DNA from: Polaribacter sp. NJDZ03 | Lineage (GTDB): Bacteria > Bacteroidota > Bacteroidia > Flavobacteriales > Flavobacteriaceae | Direction: 5' to 3' | Assembly (NCBI RefSeq): GCF_019263805.1 | Contig: NZ_CP079195.1 | Span: 499,501-563,500 of the forward strand | Length of the DNA: 64,000 nucleotides | Part shown: one piece after another, positions 42,885-51,112 of the stretch | Numbering within the stretch: position 1 is the first letter of the stretch | Layout of the letters: the number at the start of each line of letters is the position of its first letter | Program-made: the position numbers and the translations under genes | The notes under the pieces: model-generated | Databases searched by the model: none | What the model was told of the DNA's origin: nothing | Seen by the model: only the letters and a program-made list of their open reading frames with translations

Positions 42885-43601
42885 ATGAAAATACTTAAAT
42901 ACATATTGTTATTGGTTGTAACAGCAACATTATTAAGCTCTTGTAATTCACCTACTTCTAAAGAAAGTAGTAAAGAGGAGTACCAATGCCCCATGAAATG
43001 TGAGGGAGATAAAGTATATGCAGAAGAAGGTGTTTGTCCTGTTTGTGAAATGAAATTAAGGCCAACATCAAAAGTGATAAAAAAGGTTTTGTCTACTATG
43101 ATTTCTGATGAATCTATTTTTAACCTAACCTCTAAATGGAATACACAAGATGGTAAGGAAATAGCGCTAAAAGAACTAAAAGGTAAAACTTTGGTAATGG
43201 TAATGATTTATACCACTTGCAAAGCTGCTTGCCCAAGGTTAACAGCAGATATGAGAAATATTGAAGAAAAAATTCCAACAGATTTAAAAAATGATGTTGC
43301 ATTTGTTTTGGTAAGTATAGATCCAGAAAATGACACTCCAAAAAAGTTGAAAGAGTTTGCTAAAGAAAATTTTATAGACAACAAACAATGGACTTTATTA
43401 CAAGGTACAGAAAGTGGTGTTAGAGAGTTTGCGAATGTTTTAGCTGTAAAATACAAACAAATTTCTCCATTAGATTTTTCACACTCTAACATTATCAGTG
43501 TTTTTAATCCGGAAGGAGAATTGGTACATCAACAAGAAGGATTAGGAGTTGATAATAATGAGACTATTACAAAAATTATAGAAACAGTTAAAACATATTA
43601 A
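42885..43601 (+). CDS. heavy-metal-binding domain plus SCO1/SenC copper chaperone, lipoprotein
   Basis: 238 residues. The lipobox ends at Cys20. A small metal-binding domain (33-60) has Cys35, Cys39, Cys51 and Cys54 (YQCPMKCEG, CPVCEMKL). The thioredoxin-like SCO domain then has Cys112-x3-Cys116 and His200, the copper ligands. It would load copper into the nitrite reductase or an oxidase in the periplasm. It sits between nirV and ric (one base before the ric start), so NirK copper assembly is the likely task. Confidence 0.88.
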   Translation: MKILKYILLLVVTATLLSSCNSPTSKESSKEEYQCPMKCEGDKVYAEEGVCPVCEMKLRPTSKVIKKVLSTMISDESIFNLTSKWNTQDGKEIALKELKGKTLVMVMIYTTCKAACPRLTADMRNIEEKIPTDLKNDVAFVLVSIDPENDTPKKLKEFAKENFIDNKQWTLLQGTESGVREFANVLAVKYKQISPLDFSHSNIISVFNPEGELVHQQEGLGVDNNETITKIIETVKTY

Positions 43602-43602
43602 A

Positions 43603-44325
43603 ATGAAAATTACAAAAGATAATACAGTAGCAGAAGTAGTAACTTACAATATAAAAACAGCAGATGTATTTAAAAAACACGGAATAGATTTTTGTTGTGG
43701 AGGAGGAATTTCTATAGAAAAAGCATGTAAAAAGCACAATGTTTCTTTTGAAGAAATTGAGCAAGAACTATTAAATATAAATACCCCAACCTCTAATACA
43801 TATAATTATGATAGTTGGAAGCTAGATTTTTTGGTAGATCATATTATAAACATTCACCATGCTTATGTAGAAGAAAGTACTCCAATAATATTGCAATATG
43901 CCGCTAAAGTGGCTAAAGTTCATGGACATCATTATACCGAAGTTGTAGAAATTAATAAACTTTTTATTGAGGTAGCACAGGAATTAGCAGCACATTTAAA
44001 AAAGGAAGAACTTATTTTGTTCCCTTTTATTAAAAAGTTAGTAAAAGCAGATTTAGAAGGAGTAAAAGTGAATCAACCTCATTTTGGAACCGTAAACAAT
44101 CCAATAGCAATGATGGAAGAAGAACATGAAAGTGCTGGTGATATCTTAAAGGAAATTAAAAAACTTTCTAATAATTATACACCACCAGAAGGAGCTTGTA
44201 ATACATTTAAGGCGTTGTATGCTAAATTAGATGAGTTTGAGCAAGACTTACATCAACATATTCATTTAGAAAATAATATTTTGTTTCCTAAAGCCATTCT
44301 TTTAGAGCAAAAAAATAAAGAATAA
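43603..44325 (+). CDS. ric: RIC di-iron iron-sulfur cluster repair protein
   Basis: 240 residues. The ScdA_N domain has the intact DFCCGGG (Cys31, Cys32). The hemerythrin-like domain has ligands in NIHHAYVEE (His85/86), AHLKKEE (His131, Glu135), EEEHE (His175) and QHIHLEN (His219/221, Glu223). ScdA/YtfE/NorA proteins repair nitrosylated iron centres or act on NO. It is the last gene of the nirK operon, one base after the SCO gene, with a terminator following. It pairs with the degenerate paralogue at 36447. Confidence 0.93.
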   Translation: MKITKDNTVAEVVTYNIKTADVFKKHGIDFCCGGGISIEKACKKHNVSFEEIEQELLNINTPTSNTYNYDSWKLDFLVDHIINIHHAYVEESTPIILQYAAKVAKVHGHHYTEVVEINKLFIEVAQELAAHLKKEELILFPFIKKLVKADLEGVKVNQPHFGTVNNPIAMMEEEHESAGDILKEIKKLSNNYTPPEGACNTFKALYAKLDEFEQDLHQHIHLENNILFPKAILLEQKNKE

Positions 44326-44352
44326 GAATATTTTATATCTAATATATCGTTT

Positions 44353-44392
44353 AAAAAACTGAGTGTTATTTGTTTAATGCTTAGTTTTTTTT
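44353..44392 (+). terminator. terminator of the nirK-nirV-sco-ric operon
   Basis: 16-bp stem with three G-T pairs (44353-44368 with 44375-44390), then T. It precedes the next regulated promoter. Confidence 0.7.
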
Positions 44393-44398
44393 CTTCTA

Positions 44399-44442
44399 AT
44401 GATATTAATCATGTTTTTTAAAGGCAGATACATATAAATTGC
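44399..44442 (+). promoter_or_regulatory. Crp/Fnr-type box and -7 region of the 598-residue unknown gene
   Basis: ATGATATTAATCAT (44399-44412) is centred exactly 33 bp before TAAATTGC (44435-44442), a weaker -7 element (6 of 8). The coding start is 39 bases further. Confidence 0.6.
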
Positions 44443-44480
44443 AAGCTTAATTAAATTTAGTTAAACATTTAAATTAAACA

Positions 44481-46277
44481 ATGAAAAACGCACATTCATT
44501 TCACATTCCTGTTATGGGAATTGGGTTTACAATAGATTCTCCTTTAAAAGTAGCACAATTTGGTATAGATTCTGTTATTTCTTTAGTGGATGATATTTTA
44601 GTAGAAAAAATGCGAAAAATTTACAGCGAAAAATTTGAAATACCATATAAAGAAATTTCAGATAAAGTTGATGATTTTAGAGCAAAGAGAATTACTTCTT
44701 ATTTAGATTTATTACATGATCAAACAGAAGAAAAGTTCAATCAATTAAAGAATATTACTTCAGAAAAAAGTAAAGCTTTAATGGATTATATTCACATGTT
44801 ACCAGAATATTCTTCATTAAGGAAAGAGTTTTTAAAACTGACAGAAGAAGGCGTAGATTTTTCTAAGCTGAAAGATTGGGCTACTAAAAACTTATCAATG
44901 GGGAGTATTGATGTCAATATTATGACTAAAATTGATAAAGGAAATTATGTAGATAAAGAGTTATTACCTATTGAATATAATGATGCACATGCTGCATTAA
45001 GAGGATATTCTAACAGTAAATTATCTTCCTCTTTAATTCTATCTGCTGGTATGAACCCAAGGTTATATACTTACATGAGTAATTTTGATGATTTTTTTCC
45101 GGATGTAAACGGAAACATTAAAAAGAAGATTATTTTAAAAGTAAGCGATTATAGATCTGCATTTATACAAGGTAAATTTTTGGCTAAAAAAGGATTATGG
45201 GTTTCTGAATATAGAGTAGAATCTGGATTAAATTGTGGTGGACATGCTTTTGCTACGGATGGTTTTTTAATGGGACCTGTTTTAAAAGAATTTAAAGAAA
45301 ACAAGGAAACTTTAATCAATCAAACGCAAGAATTAATGCAGCAAGCTTTAAAAGATGCAGACCGTATAATTCCTACCAAAAATTTAGAACTTAAAATAAC
45401 AACGCAAGGTGGTGTTGGTACTGGTGAAGAGCATTCTTTTTTATTAGAAGAATATCAACTAGATTCTGTAGGGTGGGGAAGTCCATTTTTATTGGTTCCG
45501 GAAGCAACAAGTGTTGATGAGAAAACGGTAGCACAATTAGCAAAAGCTAAAGAACAAGACTTATATTTAAGCAACAGCTCTCCATTAGGAGTTCCTTTTA
45601 ACACATTAAAAGGAAATACAAAAGATGTACAAAGACAAATGCTAATAGATAAAGGAAGACCAGGTACTTCTTGTCCGAATAAATTTATTGCTTTAAATCA
45701 TGAATTTAAAGATACAGGTTTGTGTACTGCATCTAGAGAGTATCAGCATTTAAAATTAAAAGAAATAGATGCTTTAGAAATTTCTTCAGAAGAAAAAGAG
45801 AAAAAAATAAATCAGGTTACAGAAAAGTCTTGTATTTGTGTTGGTTTAGGTACATCTACTTTAATTTTGAATAATTTAAGTACCAAGAAAATTGGAGAAG
45901 GGGTTTCTGTTTGCCCTGGACCTAATATGGCATATTATGATAAAATAATGAGTTTATGTGATATTACAGACCATATTTATGGAAGAAAAAATATGATGAC
46001 CAGAACAGATAGACCAAATGTTTTTGTAAAAGAATTATCTCTTTATATTACCCATTTACAAGATAAAGTAAATGAAGCAAAAGCTACAATTGATAAAAAA
46101 CAATTAAGAACTTTAACTAAGTTTAAAAAGAATTTAGAAGCCGGAATTGAGTATTACAATGAATTATTTTTAGCGAAAAAAGAAGCTTTTAAAGATAGCA
46201 AAGAAGCACTTTTAACTTCACTTAAAATAGAACAACAAAAACTTGTTTTAATAGGTGTAGAAATAGAGAATTTATAA
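44481..46277 (+). CDS. uncharacterised 598-residue Cys-containing protein in the nitrite/NO regulon
   Basis: I know this as a conserved hypothetical family in Bacteroidota but can give no function. No signal peptide or membrane segment is seen, so it is cytoplasmic. Two segments resemble flavin TIM-barrel enzymes such as nitronate monooxygenase or the glutamate synthase barrel: HIPVMGIGFTIDSPLKVAQ at the N-terminus, and TTQGGVGTGEEHSFLLEEYQ (308-327) with GGHAFATDG before it. Seven cysteines (252, 398, 415, 451, 453, 478, 493) are concentrated in the second half and could bind a metal or Fe-S cluster. The last 80 residues are helical. A regulon box sits upstream, and the gene is monocistronic with a strong terminator. 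Confidence 0.55.
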   Translation: MKNAHSFHIPVMGIGFTIDSPLKVAQFGIDSVISLVDDILVEKMRKIYSEKFEIPYKEISDKVDDFRAKRITSYLDLLHDQTEEKFNQLKNITSEKSKALMDYIHMLPEYSSLRKEFLKLTEEGVDFSKLKDWATKNLSMGSIDVNIMTKIDKGNYVDKELLPIEYNDAHAALRGYSNSKLSSSLILSAGMNPRLYTYMSNFDDFFPDVNGNIKKKIILKVSDYRSAFIQGKFLAKKGLWVSEYRVESGLNCGGHAFATDGFLMGPVLKEFKENKETLINQTQELMQQALKDADRIIPTKNLELKITTQGGVGTGEEHSFLLEEYQLDSVGWGSPFLLVPEATSVDEKTVAQLAKAKEQDLYLSNSSPLGVPFNTLKGNTKDVQRQMLIDKGRPGTSCPNKFIALNHEFKDTGLCTASREYQHLKLKEIDALEISSEEKEKKINQVTEKSCICVGLGTSTLILNNLSTKKIGEGVSVCPGPNMAYYDKIMSLCDITDHIYGRKNMMTRTDRPNVFVKELSLYITHLQDKVNEAKATIDKKQLRTLTKFKKNLEAGIEYYNELFLAKKEAFKDSKEALLTSLKIEQQKLVLIGVEIENL

Positions 46278-46300
46278 GGAATAATATTTATCATAAAAAA

Positions 46301-46333
46301 AGCCTCTTTTAATATTAAAAGAGGCTTTTTTTA
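46301..46333 (+). terminator. terminator of the 598-residue gene
   Basis: 12-base arms (AGCCTCTTTTAA and complement), effectively a 10-bp stem with a 6-base loop, then seven T and A-rich upstream flank. Confidence 0.88.
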
Positions 46334-46455
46334 TGTTTATTAATAGAGGAGATATAATAATTATAAATATTTTAAATTATTAATTATAAGGTGATTAATG
46401 TGGTTTTCTTCTGAGTAAAAAGTTATTTTTATAAAAGACAATAAAGTCTTTAAAT

Positions 46456-46499
46456 ATGATAACTGTCATGTTTTTTTGCAGACTACTTTTTTAAATTTG
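46456..46499 (+). promoter_or_regulatory. Crp/Fnr-type box plus -7 element of the cytochrome c gene
   Basis: ATGATAACTGTCAT (46456-46469) is centred exactly 33 bp upstream of the perfect TAAATTTG (46492-46499). The geometry matches the nirK promoter base for base. Confidence 0.75.
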
Positions 46500-46586
46500 T
46501 TAGTAGTAATACAAGTCAAATAATAAAAAACATACTAAAAACGAGTACTTACAGAAAATAACAATTAACCTTTAAATACACCAAAA

Positions 46587-47093
46587 ATGAAAATAAGAAA
46601 TTTAATCGCTTTGTTTGCAATACTATTATTAATTAGTTGTGGAGGAGAAGAAAAAAAGAAATCTACAAACGACTTACCAACTAAAAAAGCAGCTGTAAAA
46701 AAAGCTCCGGAAAAAGAGACCAAAACTAAAGTAGTAGAAAAAGAAGAGATAACAATAGATTTAAATAACAAAGGAATTGGTCCTGTAAAGTCTGTTACTC
46801 TAGATGGGACTATTGATCAAAAAATGGCAGAAGAAGGAAAGTTAATATTTAAAAGTAAATGTTCTTCTTGTCATAAAGCTAATAAAAAATTTATAGGGCC
46901 TAGTCCTGATGGAATTTTAGAAAGACGCTCTCCAGAGTGGGTAATGAATATGATTTTAAATCCAGAAGAAATGGTTAAAAAAGATCCAATAGCAAAGGCT
47001 TTGTTAATTCAATTTAAGGGTGTGCCAATGGCTAATCAACATTTATCAGAAAAAGAAACTAGATTAATTTTAGAATATTTTAGAACATTATAA
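46587..47093 (+). CDS. monohaem cytochrome c lipoprotein
   Basis: 168 residues. The lipobox ends at Cys18. A Lys/Glu-rich linker (21-55) leads to a class I cytochrome c fold with Cys92-x2-Cys95-His96 and likely axial Met148 (GVPMANQHLS), like cytochrome c551/c552. Tethered to a membrane, it could donate electrons to the NirK cytochrome domain or an oxidase. Its promoter carries the same box and spacing as nirK, supporting a nitrite-respiration role. Confidence 0.9.
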   Translation: MKIRNLIALFAILLLISCGGEEKKKSTNDLPTKKAAVKKAPEKETKTKVVEKEEITIDLNNKGIGPVKSVTLDGTIDQKMAEEGKLIFKSKCSSCHKANKKFIGPSPDGILERRSPEWVMNMILNPEEMVKKDPIAKALLIQFKGVPMANQHLSEKETRLILEYFRTL

Positions 47094-47584
47094 ATTTAGT
47101 TTATATCAATATCCTCTTATAAGGCAATATTTTTAGAATATCTTGAATATTTTATATAAAAAGCATCTTTCACTCATTTGAAAGATGCTTTTTTAGTTTA
47201 TCATAAATTAGTGCTATATCTAATATTGTTTACTTAGAGTTGTACAAGAAATAACCTTGATTGTTTTGTATAATATGTATTTGTAATTTAAAGATATAAG
47301 GTGTTGTTTTTTAGTGATTTAATTATTGGATTAAGGTTTGAAATTCTTTTTATAGAAAGTGATATTATTAGATTTTTTTAAGAGGTGTTTAACATGTTAA
47401 AGAATAAAACTTATTAACATTTTTTTATTTCACTTCTTAATTTTATGTTTAACCTTTTTAAAAACTGATTTATAAGTGATTACCTATAATGAATTAAAAG
47501 TATATTGTTTATAATTGAACTATTTATAAAAGGCTGTTTTCTACATTTTAAGGTAAGTTTAACGCTTAATTTTAACTTATTATA
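47094..47584. other. 491-base AT-rich spacer between the cytochrome c and DUF5020 genes
   Basis: It holds the cytochrome c terminator (47160-47197) and a perfect 14-bp palindrome TTTAACATGTTAAA (47388-47401). The rest is strongly AT-rich. No convincing promoter box, riboswitch or coding frame is seen. I looked for a purine riboswitch core, given the downstream permeases, and saw none. Confidence 0.6.
47160..47197 (+). terminator. terminator of the cytochrome c gene
   Basis: 13-bp perfect stem (AAAGCATCTTTCA and complement), 6-base loop, T-run. Confidence 0.88.
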
Positions 47585-48241
47585 ATGAAAAAAATTACTA
47601 CTCTTTTTGCTCTTTTTACCGTTGTAACTTTAAGTGCTCAAAATTTTCAAAGTCACTATGATTTAGCTCGTGAACATGTAACGTTAACTTTTGAAATGTT
47701 TAAACCCGATAACTACGGAAACACTTATACTTTTACTGATTTTGATTTTAATGCAGACAATGGAATTAGTCAAGCATATTTTGAAATTGCACGTGTTTTA
47801 AAAACTGAAAAAATGCCAGTTGGGTTACATATTGAATATAATGGTGGATTAGGAACTTTTGAAAGGGGTACAGGTTTAAATGGTTATACCATAAATAATG
47901 CTTGGATTTTTGGAGCTAATTATGGTAAGTCAAATGCCGTTTGGGGATTTTCTACCTATGCTGGTTACAAAACTTTTAAAGGTACAAGTAAAGGAAACTT
48001 TCAAACAACAGGAACTTGGTATTGGAATATCATTGCTAATAAATTAACTTTTTCTGGATTTGCAGATCTATGGTCTGAAAATGGACTAAGTGATAAAACG
48101 GTATTCTTATCAGAGCCTCAATTATGGTATCATTTAAATAAAACATTTTCTGTAGGAGGTGAGCTTGAACTGTCAAATAATTTTGCTGGTACTTATGCAT
48201 TTAAAGGAAGACCTACTTTAGCTGTAAAATGGAACTTATAA
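47585..48241 (+). CDS. DUF5020 (Tsx-like) outer-membrane protein
   Basis: 218 residues. A signal peptide (1-19, ending LSAQ) is followed by alternating beta strands (HVTLTFEMFKP, YTFTDFDFN, AYFEIARVL) and an aromatic-rich end (LAVKWNL), giving a small beta barrel related to the nucleoside channel Tsx. It would let nucleosides or nucleobases cross the outer membrane. It is 15 bases upstream of a purine permease gene, which supports that role. Confidence 0.82.
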   Translation: MKKITTLFALFTVVTLSAQNFQSHYDLAREHVTLTFEMFKPDNYGNTYTFTDFDFNADNGISQAYFEIARVLKTEKMPVGLHIEYNGGLGTFERGTGLNGYTINNAWIFGANYGKSNAVWGFSTYAGYKTFKGTSKGNFQTTGTWYWNIIANKLTFSGFADLWSENGLSDKTVFLSEPQLWYHLNKTFSVGGELELSNNFAGTYAFKGRPTLAVKWNL

Positions 48242-48256
48242 TTAAATAACGAAAAG

Positions 48257-49552
48257 ATGTTAGATAAATATTTTAAAATTACCGAAAATAAATCAACTTT
48301 AAGAACGGAAATTATTGCAGGTATCACTACGTTTATGACAATGGTTTACATTTTAGCTGTAAATCCAAGTATTTTAAGTGCAGCTGGTATGGACAAGGAT
48401 GCTGTTTTTACAGCAACAGCCTTATCTGCAGTAATTGCAACATTAGTAATGGCATTAGTAGCTAAATTACCTTTTGCATTAGCACCAGGAATGGGGCTGA
48501 ACGCTTTTTTTGCATTCACTGTAGTTTTAGGAATGGGGTATACATGGGAATTTGCTTTAACCGCAGTATTTTTAGAAGGAATTGTATTCTTATTATTAAC
48601 AGCGTTTAATATTCGTGAATTGATTGTAAATTCAATTCCATTAAATTTAAAGCACGCAGTATCTGTTGGTATTGGATTATTTATTGCTTTTATAGGTTTA
48701 AAAGGAACTGGTGTAGTTGTAGATAATTCTGCAACATTAGTAACTTTAGGGAATATGAAAAACCCGGCAGTTTGGGTAGGATTAGCAGGTGTATTAATTA
48801 TTGGTGTTTTATTAGTAAAAAAAGTGAAAGGAGCCATTTTAATCGGAATTCTATCTTCTACACTTATCGGATTAATTGTTGGCGTTACTGTTATTCCAGA
48901 AAATTTCACATTCGTGAGCTTACCTCCATCAATTGAACCTATCTTTTTTAAGTTTGATTTTTCTCAAGTATTTACAATAGATATGTTAATTGTATTATTT
49001 ACATTCTTATTTGTGGATATGTTTGATACCGTTGGAACCTTAGTAGGTGTATCTTCAAAATCTGGAATGTTAGATGAACAAGGAAGAGTACCAAGAGTAA
49101 AACAAGCATTATTTGCAGATTCTATTGGTACATTTGTAGGTGCAATTCTAGGAACTTCTACAGTAACAACCTATGTAGAAAGCGCTGCTGGTGTTGCGGA
49201 AGGAGGAAAAACAGGTATGACCGCTTTAACGGTTGCTATTATGTTTGCGCTTTCTTTATTTTTTGCACCAATATTTATGATTATCCCTGCTGCTGCAACA
49301 GCTCCAGCTTTAATAATTGTTGGTTTAATGATGATAACACCTATTACAAAAATTAATTTAGAAGATTTTACAGAAGCAATTCCTGCATTTTTCACTATTA
49401 TTATGATGCCATTAACGTATAGTATTGCGGAAGGAATTGTATTTGGTATGTTGTCTTTTGTACTGTTAAAATTATTTACAGGAAAATATAAAGAAATAAA
49501 GCCTATAATGTATGTAATTTCAGTGTTATTCATAATTAAGTTTATGATGTAA
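48257..49552 (+). CDS. NCS2 family purine permease, AzgA type
   Basis: 431 residues with about 12-14 membrane segments. AzgA-like motifs are TFMTMVYILAVNPSIL near the N-terminus, ALAPGMGLNAFFAFTVV with the substrate-binding region, and FVDMFDTVGTLVGV with the conserved acidic residue. It imports adenine, guanine or hypoxanthine with protons. It forms an operon with the DUF5020 outer-membrane gene and is convergent with a second nucleobase permease. Confidence 0.9.
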   Translation: MLDKYFKITENKSTLRTEIIAGITTFMTMVYILAVNPSILSAAGMDKDAVFTATALSAVIATLVMALVAKLPFALAPGMGLNAFFAFTVVLGMGYTWEFALTAVFLEGIVFLLLTAFNIRELIVNSIPLNLKHAVSVGIGLFIAFIGLKGTGVVVDNSATLVTLGNMKNPAVWVGLAGVLIIGVLLVKKVKGAILIGILSSTLIGLIVGVTVIPENFTFVSLPPSIEPIFFKFDFSQVFTIDMLIVLFTFLFVDMFDTVGTLVGVSSKSGMLDEQGRVPRVKQALFADSIGTFVGAILGTSTVTTYVESAAGVAEGGKTGMTALTVAIMFALSLFFAPIFMIIPAAATAPALIIVGLMMITPITKINLEDFTEAIPAFFTIIMMPLTYSIAEGIVFGMLSFVLLKLFTGKYKEIKPIMYVISVLFIIKFMM

Positions 49553-49570
49553 TTCTAAAAATTAAATATA

Positions 49571-49608
49571 AAAAAAGCCTTTTAGAAATATTTCTAAAAG
49601 GCTTTTTT
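49571..49608. terminator. bidirectional terminator between the two permease genes
   Basis: 18-base perfect arms (A-run, GCCTTTTAGAAA and complement) with a 2-base centre, effectively a long stem with T-runs on both strands. Confidence 0.9.
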
Positions 49609-49627
49609 TATATAAATTAAAATGGAT

Positions 49628-50860
49628 TTATTCTTCGTGACTTCCTTTTATAGGTGTTGATTTTTTTGGTAAAATTAAGTTTAATACTACACCAACAATT
49701 GAAGCGAGTCCTATTCCTGCTAATGAAAAATTACCATAAGAAATTTCAGCTCCTCCAATACCAATGGTTAAAATAATAGAAACAATTACTTGATTTCTAG
49801 TTTTGCCAAAATCGGTTTTAGCGTCTACTAATGTTTTAATTCCAATACTGGCAATCATACCAAATAAAAGTAGCATAATTCCTCCTAATACAGCTTGTGG
49901 TATGGTTTTTAGTATCGCGCTTATCTTTCCAACTAATGAAAAAACGATGGCCGTTACAGCAGCAATTCGTAACACACGAGGATCCACAATTTTAGTTAAA
50001 GCAACAGCTCCCGTAACTTCAGAATAAGTGGTATTTGGTGGGCCTCCTAAAAAACCTGCAAAAGCAGTTGCTACTCCATCTCCTAATAATGTTCTATGTA
50101 ATCCCGGATCTTTTACAAATTTTTTGTTTGCAACACCACCAATGGCGTACATATCGCCAATATGTTCAATAATAGGAGCGATAGCAACAGGAATCATATA
50201 AATGATGGCTCCCCAATTAAATTCTGGTCTTGTAAATTTAGGCAGTACAAACCAAGCAGCTTCATTCACGGATGTAAAATCTACCAATCCAGAAATTATA
50301 GAGATAAGGTATCCAACAACAATTCCTATAAAAATAGGAATCAATTTTACAAGTCCTTTAGAATATACAACAATAACAATAGCTGTAACTAATACAGAAA
50401 GAGCAATAAGCCAGTTTGTTTTAGCCATATTAACTCCAACAGGAGCTAGAGATAAACCAATAATCATAATTACGGGACCAACCACAATAGAAGGGAATAT
50501 TTTTTCAATAACGCGTAATCCCCACAGTTTTATAATTGCAGATACAATTCCGTATACTAAACCAACAGCAATTAAACCACCTAAGGCTCCTGCATAACCA
50601 TATAATTTAGTAGCTGCAATAATTGGAGCAATAAAGGCAAAGCTACTACCTAAAAAGACAGGGACTTTTCCTTTTGTAATTAAATGAAAAATTAATGTTC
50701 CAACGCCTGCGGTAAATAAGGCAACAGATGGGTCTATATCTATTAATAGTGGTACTAATACAGTTGCTCCAAAGGCAACAAATAAAAATTGAATTCCAAC
50801 AAGAGTTCTCTTGAAAGGGTTGTCTAGATTAATGGTTTCTAGGTCTTCTGTATTTGGCAT
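49628..50860 (-). CDS. NCS2 family uracil/xanthine permease, UraA type
   Basis: 410 residues with about 14 membrane segments. It begins with NPFKRTLVGIQFLFVAFGATVLVP, where the UraA family has QH..AMF, and carries FLGSSFAFIAP, IIEHIGDMYAIG with the substrate-binding Glu, and GGPPNTTYSEVTGAVALT with the family's NTTYSE motif. It imports uracil or xanthine with protons. It is single, separated from purA by 252 bases. Confidence 0.9.
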   Translation of the reverse strand: MPNTEDLETINLDNPFKRTLVGIQFLFVAFGATVLVPLLIDIDPSVALFTAGVGTLIFHLITKGKVPVFLGSSFAFIAPIIAATKLYGYAGALGGLIAVGLVYGIVSAIIKLWGLRVIEKIFPSIVVGPVIMIIGLSLAPVGVNMAKTNWLIALSVLVTAIVIVVYSKGLVKLIPIFIGIVVGYLISIISGLVDFTSVNEAAWFVLPKFTRPEFNWGAIIYMIPVAIAPIIEHIGDMYAIGGVANKKFVKDPGLHRTLLGDGVATAFAGFLGGPPNTTYSEVTGAVALTKIVDPRVLRIAAVTAIVFSLVGKISAILKTIPQAVLGGIMLLLFGMIASIGIKTLVDAKTDFGKTRNQVIVSIILTIGIGGAEISYGNFSLAGIGLASIVGVVLNLILPKKSTPIKGSHEE

Positions 50861-51030
50861 TATTCGTGTTTTATTTTTTTTTAAAAGTAATCATAAAAAT
50901 TAAATTAAAGAAGCGTACTCTTAGAGAGTTGTAGATAGTAACATTAGTGATCATTTACATATAAAAAGGACACTAATAGAACTCTCAATGACGTTAAAAA
51001 ATAGAAAGCATGTAAATAAATATTATAAAT

Positions 51031-51062
51031 AAAAAAAGGTAGTGATATTAAATCACTACCTT
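51031..51062 (-). terminator. terminator of purA
   Basis: 11-bp perfect stem (AAGGTAGTGAT/ATCACTACCTT), 5-base loop, with a T-run when read on the minus strand, 50 bases after the purA stop. Confidence 0.85.
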
Positions 51063-51112
51063 CTTTTTATAAATTATATAACGCTATTTTAGAACGTCAC
51101 AATTATAGATTA

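Larger units (their letters stand above)
46278..46586. other. 309-base spacer before the cytochrome c gene
   Basis: It contains the terminator of the 598-residue gene (46301-46333), an AT-rich stretch, and the regulated promoter of the cytochrome c gene (46456-46499). No gene is seen. Confidence 0.75.

Noticed and set aside
47094..47584. Purine riboswitch ahead of the purine permease operon
   Set aside because: No purine riboswitch core or alternative terminator is visible; the spacer is almost all A and T.
48346..49533. Two minus-strand frames opposite the AzgA-type permease
   Set aside because: They are antisense to a well-supported membrane transporter, and their hydrophobic/Asn-rich composition is explained by that.
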